The translations under genes were made by a program, and so were the position numbers. Below the pieces are notes generated by a model. That model ran no database searches and was not told the origin of the DNA. It saw nothing but the letters and a program-made list of their open reading frames with translations. A stretch of DNA of 12,776 nucleotides. It comes from DASRVA01 sp050732935 (GTDB lineage: Bacteria > Gemmatimonadota > Gemmatimonadetes > JACCXV01 > JAHWKZ01). Shown in pieces: positions 6,312 through 12,560 of the stretch (position 1 is its first letter; the number at the start of each line of letters is the position of its first letter). The stretch lies in NCBI GenBank assembly GCA_050732935.1, contig JBOHRW010000023.1, forward strand, positions 1 through 12,776. Reading direction: 5' to 3'.

Positions 6312-6823
6312 TGAATCGCAAGCTCCATAAGGACATCGAGCGCTGGCTTGACGCCGAGGCGCGGGGTGAGGCGGAAGAGGCCGAGGCGGCCTTCGAAGCC
6401 GCCATCGTGGCTCTGCCGCGCCAGGACCCCCGGCCCGGCTTCGCCGAGCGCGTGATGTATGCCTTCCAGCCGGCCCCGGTCCGCCGTCTCGAGTGGCTGT
6501 CGTGGGGTCCGAAGGCGGCCACGGTCGGCGCCCTGGCCCTGGTCGCCGTGGCGATCGGGCTACTGCCGGTGGCGGGCGTGGCCTTCGAGGCGCCCTCGGC
6601 GGTATGGGTCGTCGACAAGGTGACGGGCGGCATCACATGGCTGGCGCAGTGGCTCACCGCCGGCCTCGAGGTCTGGAGCTTCATGGTCCACATCGGGAAT
6701 GCGATAGGCGTGGCCATGACCACGCCGCAGGTCGGCGCCGCGCTTCTGGCGAGCGCGCTGGTCAGCGCGCTCGCGCTGTACGAACTCAATCGACTGCTGG
6801 TCCTAGAGAGGAGAACCGCATGA
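6308..6823 (+). CDS. Probable membrane anti-sigma factor (non-zinc)
   Basis: This 171-residue protein is inferred to be the anti-sigma partner from its position and build. The N-terminal ~65 residues are charged and helical (HKDIERWLDAEARGEAEEAEAAFEAAI...LPRQDPRPGFAERVMYAF), as in cytoplasmic sigma-binding domains. A hydrophobic span follows at about 70-93, an amphipathic middle at about 98-137, and a second span at about 142-158 ending in a basic tail. It contains no cysteine, so it lacks the HxxxCxxC zinc motif of ZAS-type anti-sigmas, and family membership is not proven by motif. ATG codons at 6308 and 6311 both overlap the sigma stop. An AGGA at 6296-6299 favours 6308. The 3' end overlaps the next gene by ATGA, implying coupling across the operon. 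Confidence 0.72.
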   Translation: MMNRKLHKDIERWLDAEARGEAEEAEAAFEAAIVALPRQDPRPGFAERVMYAFQPAPVRRLEWLSWGPKAATVGALALVAVAIGLLPVAGVAFEAPSAVWVVDKVTGGITWLAQWLTAGLEVWSFMVHIGNAIGVAMTTPQVGAALLASALVSALALYELNRLLVLERRTA

Positions 6824-8307
6824 AGATCCGGTCCTGTCTCGCCCTGTACAGGGGCCGGGCCCTCCTGCTTGGTGTTGTGATGCTGACGATGCCGCCGATG
6901 GCGGGCCTCGCCCAGACGACGCAAACGGGGCCCGATACCGCGTCCCAGCAGCCCGAGCCCTCGCTCCGCGAGCTCCGGGACCGCGTCGAGGCCCGCTACC
7001 AGGTGCTGCCGCTCCAGGGGGGGATCGCGCTGCTTCCCCAGTACGGCGATACCGATGTCCAGTCCATAGAGCTCTCCGACGGCGAGATCGCCATCAACGG
7101 CGCGCCGGTGACCGGGGCCGAGCTCGAAGCGCGCGTCGGACCCGACGCCGCGGACATCCGGCGGCTCTCCTTCATGGACGCGAACGAGCGCCGGGTCCTC
7201 TTCGGGATCGGCACGTCACCGGTGACCCCCGGCGAGGCGGAGGCTGACACCACCGCGGCCGCCGAGGTCACGGACGAGAGCCAGGCCGAGGGCGAGGAGA
7301 ACGAGGAGGGTATCGACGTCGGCGGCGGGTCGGGCGACCGCGTTCGCATCGGCGCCAGCATCGAGGTCGAGACAGGGGAGGTCGTCAACGGGGACGTCGT
7401 TTCGGTCGGCGGTTCGGTCGAAGTGGACGGGACCGTCAACGGCGACGTCGTGGCCGTGGGTGGCAGCGTCGATCTAGGCCCGAACGCCGTCGTCGACGGC
7501 GAGGTGACCTCGGTCGGGGGGACAATCGACCGCGACCCCGGCGCCGTCGTGCGCGGAGAGGTCAGCGAGGTCGCCTTCGGCGGGCCGGACTTCCGGTTCC
7601 ACGGGCCCGACTTCGGGGCGGGTCCGTTCTTCTCCGGCGTGGCCGGGCTGATCGGCACGCTCGTGTGGATCGCCGTGCTGCTCCTGCTGGTCTGCCTGGC
7701 CTTCCTCTTCGCGCGGCGTCCGATCGAACGGATGGAGTACCGGGTGGCGACGAGCCCATGGAAGGCGGCGCTGGTCGGACTCGTCTTCCAGATCCTGTTC
7801 ATTCCCGCGCTGGTGCTGACGTGCGTGGTCCTGGCGATCTCGATCATCGGCATCCCGCTCCTGGTCCTCGTGCCGTTCGCCATGCTGGCGCTGGCGATCG
7901 GGGCCCTGCTGGGCTTCACCGCGGTAGCCAAGCGCCTGGGCCATTCCGCCGAGGACCGGTTCGGATGGCAGCACGCGAACCCCTACATCACGATCATCAT
8001 CGGGGTCGGCCTCATCATGCTCCTCAGCTTCTTCGGCCACGCGCTGGGCGTCGCCGGTGGCCCGCTCCGGGTGTTCGGCATCGTGCTGACGGTCCTCGGT
8101 TTCGTGGCCCAGTACGTGGCCTGGACGGTGGGTATGGGCGTTCTGCTTCTGACCCGGTTCGGCACCCGTTATCGTTGGAACAACGGCGAGACCCCCGAGC
8201 CGGCTCCGGCCCCGCCGCCGCCGGCGACGGTCACGGAGGGCTCCGGCCCGCCCTGGCCCGGATCGCCTCCGCCGGGATCGCCCCCGCCCGGGCCGCCCGA
8301 GCGCTGA
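6820..8307 (+). CDS. Bactofilin-like beta-repeat protein with signal peptide and several membrane spans
   Basis: This 495-residue envelope protein is the third gene of the sigma operon. It has a signal peptide (residues 1-31, cleavage near GLA|Q), a globular part to about 135, and an acidic linker at about 140-170 (ESQAEGEENEEG). Four beta repeats follow at about 187-253, of the form VxGxVxxVGGxV, with a period of 17-19 residues as in bactofilin-type or polymer-forming beta-helices. About five or six hydrophobic spans lie between 272 and 445, then a Pro-rich tail (EPAPAPPPP...SPPPGSPPPG). The start at ATG 6820 has a GGAG six bases upstream and begins with the signal peptide. The repeats should face the periplasm if the signal is cleaved, unlike cytosolic bactofilins. 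It is probably a main output of the operon. Its exact function is unknown and the domain call is by pattern only. Confidence 0.82.
   Translation: MKIRSCLALYRGRALLLGVVMLTMPPMAGLAQTTQTGPDTASQQPEPSLRELRDRVEARYQVLPLQGGIALLPQYGDTDVQSIELSDGEIAINGAPVTGAELEARVGPDAADIRRLSFMDANERRVLFGIGTSPVTPGEAEADTTAAAEVTDESQAEGEENEEGIDVGGGSGDRVRIGASIEVETGEVVNGDVVSVGGSVEVDGTVNGDVVAVGGSVDLGPNAVVDGEVTSVGGTIDRDPGAVVRGEVSEVAFGGPDFRFHGPDFGAGPFFSGVAGLIGTLVWIAVLLLLVCLAFLFARRPIERMEYRVATSPWKAALVGLVFQILFIPALVLTCVVLAISIIGIPLLVLVPFAMLALAIGALLGFTAVAKRLGHSAEDRFGWQHANPYITIIIGVGLIMLLSFFGHALGVAGGPLRVFGIVLTVLGFVAQYVAWTVGMGVLLLTRFGTRYRWNNGETPEPAPAPPPPATVTEGSGPPWPGSPPPGSPPPGPPER
7378..7578 (+). repeat. In-gene beta-helix repeats, four units of 17-19 codons
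   Basis: Glycines at residues 191, 208, 227 and 246 of the encoded protein mark four repeats of the form (N/D/R)G(D/E)V..VGG(S/T). The first two units are still similar in DNA: GTCAACGG recurs at 7384 and 7435, exactly 51 bases apart. The later units keep the protein pattern but have diverged in DNA, so this is an old internal duplication under protein-level constraint. Confidence 0.7.
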
Positions 8308-8315
8308 GCTCCCCA

Positions 8316-8344
8316 GGAACCCGGCCTCTCCTCGGCGGTATAAC
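8316..8344 (+). promoter_or_regulatory. Possible promoter of the secreted-protein gene
   Basis: TATAAC at 8339-8344 is a good -10 match. GGAAC at 8316-8320 lies 18 bases upstream and looks more ECF-like than like TTGACA. Transcription would start near 8350, at or just before the ribosome-binding site. The -10 lies in the loop of the hairpin 8324-8360. The -35 assignment is uncertain. Confidence 0.35.
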
Positions 8345-8360
8345 GTGGCCGAGGAGGGGC
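8324..8360 (+). promoter_or_regulatory. Hairpin covering the ribosome-binding site of the 8365 gene
   Basis: Arms 8324-8336 and 8348-8360 form a 13-bp stem with a single G:U pair and an 11-base loop. The 3' arm contains GAGGAGGGG (8351-8359), the Shine-Dalgarno sequence of the ATG at 8365. No T-run follows, so it is more likely an RBS-masking or RNA-end-protecting structure than a simple terminator. The pairing is seen directly; the regulatory role is inferred. Confidence 0.6.
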
Positions 8361-8364
8361 CATC

Positions 8365-8853
8365 ATGCGTATTTCGAGCGTCATCCACACGTCGATTCTT
8401 CTGAGCGCCTTCGCTCTCGCGGGGATGGTCGGACCGGCCGAGTCCAGCGCGCAGGCCGACCCGCCGACCTATCGCGTCATCCTCTACCTGGCCGAGCAGG
8501 ACGCGCCGAGCGAGGTCCAGGTGCGGCGTCTCGACGAGGTGTGGTCGGTCGGTGACAGCGCCGAGCGCCTCCAGAGCCTCCTCTCGTCCGGGTCCGTCCA
8601 GCAACTCGAGGAGGTCACCATGGTCCCCGGCCAGGACACCCCCGCCATCCAGTTCGGCGAGGTCACGTTCCGGGTCGAGGGCGTCCTGAAGGAGCCGCAC
8701 CGCGACAGCGTCTTCCTCCGCCTCGAGGTGGACGGCGGCCGCGAGGCCGTGGTGAAGGAGATGCTGGCCTCGTTCGACGAGACGATAATCCTGGCCTATC
8801 CCCTGGCAGAGGGGGACAGGTCGGTGGTCGCCCTCCTCGTTCCGGTGCCGTAG
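8365..8853 (+). CDS. Secreted protein of unknown function
   Basis: This 162-residue protein is not assigned to a family. It has a clear Sec signal peptide (MRISSVIHTSILLSAFALAGMVG...), with a probable cleavage site in SAQA|DPP after residue 31, so it should be periplasmic or outer. The mature part is about 130 residues and predicted beta-rich, with alternating strands such as YRVILYLAE, EVTFRVEGVL, VFLRLEVDGG and TIILAYPLAEGDRSVVALLVPV. The end of the chain faintly recalls the beta-strand order of secretin C-terminal segments, but this is not a family call. It has no cysteine. The ATG has a strong GAGGAGG ribosome-binding site five to six bases upstream that is inside a hairpin. It follows the bactofilin-like gene by 57 bases and may be a conditional last gene of the sigma operon or have its own promoter. 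Confidence 0.78.
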   Translation: MRISSVIHTSILLSAFALAGMVGPAESSAQADPPTYRVILYLAEQDAPSEVQVRRLDEVWSVGDSAERLQSLLSSGSVQQLEEVTMVPGQDTPAIQFGEVTFRVEGVLKEPHRDSVFLRLEVDGGREAVVKEMLASFDETIILAYPLAEGDRSVVALLVPVP

Positions 8854-8870
8854 AAGGCCGCTGAACGAGC

Positions 8871-8899
8871 TTTTCATCCGCGACGGGTCCCGCTACGTT
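8871..8899 (+). promoter_or_regulatory. Putative sigma70-type promoter for a leaderless lipoprotein gene
   Basis: TTTTCA at 8871-8876 and TACGTT at 8894-8899 are separated by 17 bases, and the -10 box ends 8 bases before the GTG at 8908. There is no Shine-Dalgarno sequence. It mirrors the element before mutM (TTTTCT, 18 bases, TAACTT, 9 bases, ATG). Confidence 0.42.
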
Positions 8900-8907
8900 C
8901 GGGCGCC

Positions 8908-9552
8908 GTGTCGACAGGCAAGACCGATCCGATCCGAGGCCGCCGCCCGGGTGAGCGACGGCTCATCGGGGTCGCGCTCGCCCTGCTGCTCCCGGTCGCG
9001 GGATGCGGCGACGGCAATGACGTCTACCCCTCGGGTGACTGGAGCGGCCGCTACGGGACCACCGTCTCCCAGGCCGCGACCGATTGCTACGGCGCGACCG
9101 CCCCGCCACCGATGACGGGCTTCATCCTGGACCTCGAGCACCACAGAAACAACCGCGCGACCTTGACGATGAACCCCGTCGTTCGCCTGGCGGGGGAGTT
9201 CGACGGGGATCGTCTGGAAGCGTGGAACCAGGTCGAGACGCCGGTCGAGCTGCCCGATTCTCTCCTGGCCCGGGTCACGGAGGCCGACTCCCTCGAGACG
9301 ATCACCTACCGGCTGGAGGCCGACTTCTCCCGCAACGGGTTCGTCGGGCGTTACGTGATCCGAGCCCCCGATCTCCGGGCGCTGGTCTCGGAAGGAGCGG
9401 CTTCGCGGTGCGAGTTCCGCTATCGCCTGGCCGGCCAGCGGATCCGGGAGGCGACCGAGAGCGGGCTCCCGCCGGGCTTCGAGCCCGTGCTGCCGGACAC
9501 GGCTCCCGCCAACGATCCGGCTGTGGTTCCCGCGGACACCGCCGGAAGTTAG
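8908..9552 (+). CDS. Lipoprotein of unknown function
   Basis: This is a 214-residue lipoprotein. After an Arg-rich start (RGRRPGERR) and a hydrophobic stretch comes the lipobox LPVAGC, with the lipidated Cys at about residue 33 followed by Gly. In a Gram-negative cell that usually means sorting to the outer membrane. The mature part begins with a WSGRYGTTV-type strand and has two further Cys (in TDCYGAT and SRCEFRY) that could form a disulfide. It continues with beta-rich segments (FILDLEHHRNNRATLTM, LAGEFDGDRLEAW, ITYRLEADFSRNGFVGRYVI) and ends in a Pro/Ala/Asp-rich tail (PDTAPANDPAVVPADTAG). The strand pattern suggests a small beta-barrel or lipocalin-like fold, but I do not recognise the family. 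The start is GTG without a ribosome-binding site. The gene converges on the NlpC/P60 gene with a 30-base gap that holds no clear terminator. Confidence 0.82.
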   Translation: MSTGKTDPIRGRRPGERRLIGVALALLLPVAGCGDGNDVYPSGDWSGRYGTTVSQAATDCYGATAPPPMTGFILDLEHHRNNRATLTMNPVVRLAGEFDGDRLEAWNQVETPVELPDSLLARVTEADSLETITYRLEADFSRNGFVGRYVIRAPDLRALVSEGAASRCEFRYRLAGQRIREATESGLPPGFEPVLPDTAPANDPAVVPADTAGS

Positions 9553-9582
9553 AAAAGTCAGGCGTTCATTCTGAAGGCCCTG

Positions 9583-10515
9583 CTAGGCGGGGAGTACCCG
9601 CCGGATCCCTATCAGCCACCGCCCCAGACGGGCTCCGAGAGGGGTGCCTTCGCCGTCCGTCCCGAGGTCGTCCCAGCCGACGCCGTTGCGGCTGGTCGAG
9701 GCGTGGATCATTCGGCCTCCCTCGGTCAGGATCCCGACGTGGGTCGCGTGTTCCGCGGGCGGCTCGGCAAAGAAGGCCAGGTCGCCGTCTCCGACCTTCT
9801 CCCATCGCGCCCCGGGCTCGATCGGCGCTCCCGTCTGCACCTGCTGGCCGGCATCCCGCGGCAGCGCTACGCCGTGCAGCCCGTAGATTCGCTGGACGAG
9901 CCCCGAGCAGTCGAACCCCTTCTCCGACGTGCCCCCCCAGAGATAGGGGAGCCCGAGATACTCCGCGGCATGCTCCACGATCGACTTCCCATCGGTGGGA
10001 AAGCGCTCGGCCAGCCGCTCCGCGGGGATCGCGGCGCCGCGGTCGAGCCAGCCCCGTGTGCCGTCCGGCAGCATCACCCGGATCACGCGATCGCCGGCAT
10101 CCTCCACCTGCAGCTTCGCTCCCCGCACCAGATCGGCCGCGGCCGCGGAGCCGGGGTCGGGGTCCTGGCGGGCGATCGCTCCGCGTTCCACCACCACCCA
10201 CCAGCCGGGGGCCGGTCCCCGCTCTTTCAGATGCTCGAGAAAGGCCGCCAGATCCGGAACCTCGGAACGCACGACGGAACCCTGGTGGACCCATCCCACG
10301 TAGCCATCGGAAAGGCGCACCTCGAGCCACGGCTCCCGCACCCCGAGGACGAGCGCCTCCTCCCCCATGATCATCTGCGTCACCAGCTCGGCCGAGTGGC
10401 GCGGCTCGCGGCGAAGATGGGCCAGGCTCCGATGAGCCGTCGCCCGGGGTGGACCGATCGACAGGTCGGGAAGGCGATCACCGGCCTCCGGGCGCTGTTC
10501 CCCGGTCGCGCTCAC
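9583..10515 (-). CDS. YkfC-like SH3/NlpC-P60 endopeptidase (gamma-D-glutamyl-L-diamino acid type)
   Basis: This 310-residue murein peptidase probably cuts the gamma-D-Glu to diaminopimelate bond in peptidoglycan peptides. The first bacterial SH3 domain (about 26-82) has the LRREP..SAELVTQMIMGEEALVL and GYVGWV pattern typical of YkfC-type enzymes, and a second SH3-like segment lies at about 107-160. The NlpC/P60 domain (about 175-308) has the catalytic Cys203 in FDCSGL, His259 in THVGI and His271 in MIHAS; YLWGGTSEKGFDCSG is the classical block. No signal peptide is visible, fitting a cytosolic muropeptide-recycling enzyme as in the Bacillus YkfC family rather than a secreted autolysin. The start is GTG 10515, overlapping the exporter stop (GTGA). 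The frame stays open further upstream but runs over the ABC gene, so longer starts are rejected. Confidence 0.9.
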   Translation of the reverse strand: MSATGEQRPEAGDRLPDLSIGPPRATAHRSLAHLRREPRHSAELVTQMIMGEEALVLGVREPWLEVRLSDGYVGWVHQGSVVRSEVPDLAAFLEHLKERGPAPGWWVVVERGAIARQDPDPGSAAAADLVRGAKLQVEDAGDRVIRVMLPDGTRGWLDRGAAIPAERLAERFPTDGKSIVEHAAEYLGLPYLWGGTSEKGFDCSGLVQRIYGLHGVALPRDAGQQVQTGAPIEPGARWEKVGDGDLAFFAEPPAEHATHVGILTEGGRMIHASTSRNGVGWDDLGTDGEGTPLGARLGRWLIGIRRVLPA

Positions 10516-12308
10516 GAAGTCGCCGCCAGACGCCCCGCGACGCCGCCGAGCTCCGTGAACTGGAGCTCGTAGAGCCGCGCGTACAGGCCGCCCGCGGCGC
10601 GGAGCTCGTCGTGGGTGCCCTGTTCGCGGACCTCTCCGTGGTGGATGACGACGATCCGATCGGCGCTGCGCACCGTCGAGAGACGGTGGGCGATCACCAG
10701 CGACGTCCGACCGGCGAGCAGGGTGCGGATCGCTCGTTCCATCAGCGCCTCGCTCTCGCTGTCGACGCTGGAGGTCGCTTCGTCGAGGACCAGCACGGGC
10801 GGGTCGAAGGCCAAGGCCCGGGCCAGGGAGACGAGCTGCTTCTGGCCGGTCGAGAGGGAGCGCCCCCGCTCGCCCACCGGTGAGTCCAGTCCCTCCGGCA
10901 GTGCCGAGGCGAAGCGTTCGGCGCCGACGGCCCGGATGGCGGCCTCGACCCGGGCCCGGTCCACCCGCGTGCCGTCCAGGGAGACGTTCTCGGCCAGGGT
11001 GCGGGAGAAGAGGAAGGGGTCCTGGAGGACGAGCCCGACTCGCTCGCGCAGCGCCAGGGTGGAGTATTCCCGGATGTCGACTCCGTCGAGGAGGATGCGT
11101 CCGCGCGTCACCTCGTAAAGCCGGGTCAGGAGGCTCGCGCAGGTCGTCTTCCCCGACCCTGTGGGACCTACCAGCGCCAGGCGGTCGCCGGGAGACGCGT
11201 GGAACGAGATGCCCTTGAGCACCCAGGTCTCGGGGTTGTAGCGAAACCACACGTCCTCGAATTCGATCTCGCCCCGCGGTTCCGGAAGGCGGTCCGTCAC
11301 GGTCGGCGTCGACGGCACCGGCTCGTCCAGAAGCGCCACCAGTCGCTCCCCGGAGGCCATGGCAGCCTGGAGCAGGTTGTACTTCTCGGCCAGGTCGCGG
11401 ATGGGAGCGAAGAACTTCTCCCCGTACTGGATGAATGCGACCAGCGATCCGAACGTGAGGGCACCCTGCAGGATCTCGCCCCCGCCGTACCAGATCACGA
11501 GCGCGATCGAGACAGCGCCGAGGATCTCGACGATCGGATAGAATAGAGCGTAGTAGAGGATCGACCGGAGCTGGGCGTCGCGGAGTCCCCGGTTCAGGTC
11601 GCCAAACGCCCGCGCGCTCTGCTCCTCCTGGCGGAAGAGCTGCACCACGTCGAGCCCGGTCACGTGCTCCTGCAGGTAGGCGTTGAGACGCGCCACCCAG
11701 ATCCGGATCTCGCGGTACACGCTTCGCATCCGGACCCGGAAGAAAAGCGACACGGCGAGGATGAAGGGCACGACGGCGAGGGTGACGAGGGCGAGCCGCG
11801 CGTCGACGAAGAACATCGTGACCGCGATCGCCAGGAGCATGAACACGTCGCTGAGGACCGCCACCACACCCGAGGCGAACAGGTCGTTCAGCACCTCGAC
11901 GTCGCTGGTCACCCGGGTCACGAGGCGACCGACCGCCTGGCGGTCGAAGAACGGCACCGGAAGCTTCTGCAGATGGTCGAACAGCCGCTCCCTGAGGTCG
12001 TGCATCGCCCGCTGCCCGATCCAGGTCGTGAGCCAGGTGCGCGCGAAGCCCATGACCAGCTCGAGCAGGAGCAGCCCCAAGTAGAGGGCGACGACGACGA
12101 CCAGGCCATCGGCGTCCCCCACCGCGATGTGCCGGTCGATCGCGACCTTGATCAGGTACGGCTGGAGGGCCTCGACACCGGCCAGGAGAACGAGCAGCAC
12201 GAAGGCGCCGGCGACGGCCTTGCGATACGGGAGAAGAAAGGCGAGCATGCGCGTCGCCAGATGCCGATCGAACGGGGCATAGCGTGGCTCTTCGGCGTGG
12301 GTCGACAA
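10512..12308 (-). CDS. ABC exporter half-transporter (MsbA/MdlB type)
   Basis: This 598-residue fused membrane and ATPase half-transporter should act as a dimer. The six-helix exporter domain covers about residues 20-310. The ATPase has Walker A GPTGSGKTT (381-389), a Q-loop in VLQDPFLF, the signature LSTGQ (485-489), Walker B VLVLDEATS (Asp509, Glu510) and the H-loop IAHRLST. The signature is LSTGQ rather than the common LSGGQ; related exporters also vary here. The substrate (lipid, drug or peptide) cannot be read from sequence, and there is no C39 peptidase domain. I chose TTG 12308 because a strong AGGAGGGG precedes it. ATG 12326 and TTG 12410 are in frame but have no ribosome-binding site, and 12410 is itself part of a -35-like TTGACC. 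The gene is coupled to the downstream NlpC/P60 gene. Confidence 0.93.
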   Translation of the reverse strand: MSTHAEEPRYAPFDRHLATRMLAFLLPYRKAVAGAFVLLVLLAGVEALQPYLIKVAIDRHIAVGDADGLVVVVALYLGLLLLELVMGFARTWLTTWIGQRAMHDLRERLFDHLQKLPVPFFDRQAVGRLVTRVTSDVEVLNDLFASGVVAVLSDVFMLLAIAVTMFFVDARLALVTLAVVPFILAVSLFFRVRMRSVYREIRIWVARLNAYLQEHVTGLDVVQLFRQEEQSARAFGDLNRGLRDAQLRSILYYALFYPIVEILGAVSIALVIWYGGGEILQGALTFGSLVAFIQYGEKFFAPIRDLAEKYNLLQAAMASGERLVALLDEPVPSTPTVTDRLPEPRGEIEFEDVWFRYNPETWVLKGISFHASPGDRLALVGPTGSGKTTCASLLTRLYEVTRGRILLDGVDIREYSTLALRERVGLVLQDPFLFSRTLAENVSLDGTRVDRARVEAAIRAVGAERFASALPEGLDSPVGERGRSLSTGQKQLVSLARALAFDPPVLVLDEATSSVDSESEALMERAIRTLLAGRTSLVIAHRLSTVRSADRIVVIHHGEVREQGTHDELRAAGGLYARLYELQFTELGGVAGRLAATS

Positions 12309-12310
12309 GT

Positions 12311-12318
12311 CCCCTCCT
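12311..12318 (-). promoter_or_regulatory. Ribosome-binding site deciding the ABC exporter start
   Basis: AGGAGGGG on the minus strand ends two bases before the TTG at 12308; the AGGAG core is five bases away. It is the strongest Shine-Dalgarno match near any in-frame start of this gene. This is why the shorter 598-residue form is preferred over the ones starting at 12326 or 12410. Confidence 0.65.
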
Positions 12319-12380
12319 GACAGCATCCCGCTCGTCGCGAGCCTTTCGCGAATACCGGCAAAGCCCGTCGAGGTCCCGAG

Positions 12381-12410
12381 AAAGTGCCTGGAACGCGGCG
12401 TGGGGGTCAA
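12381..12410 (-). promoter_or_regulatory. Putative sigma70 promoter of the ABC exporter/NlpC operon
   Basis: On the minus strand TTGACC (12410-12405) is followed after 18 bases by CACTTT (12386-12381). Transcription would start near 12374, giving a leader of roughly 65 bases before TTG 12308. The -35 match is good and the -10 is fair. The position also argues that codons upstream of 12326 are not translated. Confidence 0.42.
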
Positions 12411-12444
12411 GCCGGCGCGGCGGGGAACATCGAAGGGAGCCGGT

Positions 12445-12474
12445 TTGGAGGGCGGGGGCCGAGTCCGCTACTTT
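12445..12474 (+). promoter_or_regulatory. Putative sigma70 promoter of the 12561 lipoprotein gene
   Basis: TTGGAG at 12445-12450 and TACTTT at 12469-12474 are separated by 18 bases. The start site would be near 12481, leaving a leader of about 80 bases with a strong GGAGGTGAGG (12549-12558) before the ATG. It is divergent from the ABC promoter at 12381-12410. The leader shows no riboswitch-like structure that I can recognise. Confidence 0.4.
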
Positions 12475-12560
12475 GCGACTCGAGTGGAAAGCGCGGAAAC
12501 CCGACGTTGGAGCGGGGTAGGGTAGGCGGGGTCGCTCGGATCTGCACCGGAGGTGAGGTC

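Noticed and set aside
6493..6819. Upstream extension of the bactofilin-like protein (604 residues)
   Set aside because: ATG 6820 has a good ribosome-binding site and begins a proper signal peptide. The extension overlaps the anti-sigma gene and is low-complexity.
7474..8877. A 467-codon minus-strand open frame under the bactofilin-like and secreted-protein genes
   Set aside because: The sense strand has signal peptides, membrane spans and ribosome-binding sites in the right places. The antisense frame has only low-complexity charged sequence and no start context.
9553..9582. A terminator in the 30-base convergent gap
   Set aside because: Only a 4-bp inverted repeat (TCAG/CTGA) with a 9-base loop and no T-run was found; too weak to call.
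9084..10370. A 428-codon plus-strand frame over the lipoprotein and NlpC/P60 genes
   Set aside because: The translation is Arg/Pro/Gly/Ser-rich low complexity, and it contradicts the catalytic motifs read on the minus strand.
10516..11250. Upstream extension of the NlpC/P60 frame to give 555 residues
   Set aside because: The added part runs over the ATPase domain of the ABC exporter in another frame and is Arg/Pro-rich. The conserved SH3 domain begins only after GTG 10515.
12481..12560. A riboswitch in the lipoprotein leader
   Set aside because: The leader is G-rich and about 80 bases long, but I see no conserved core or paired elements of a known riboswitch class.
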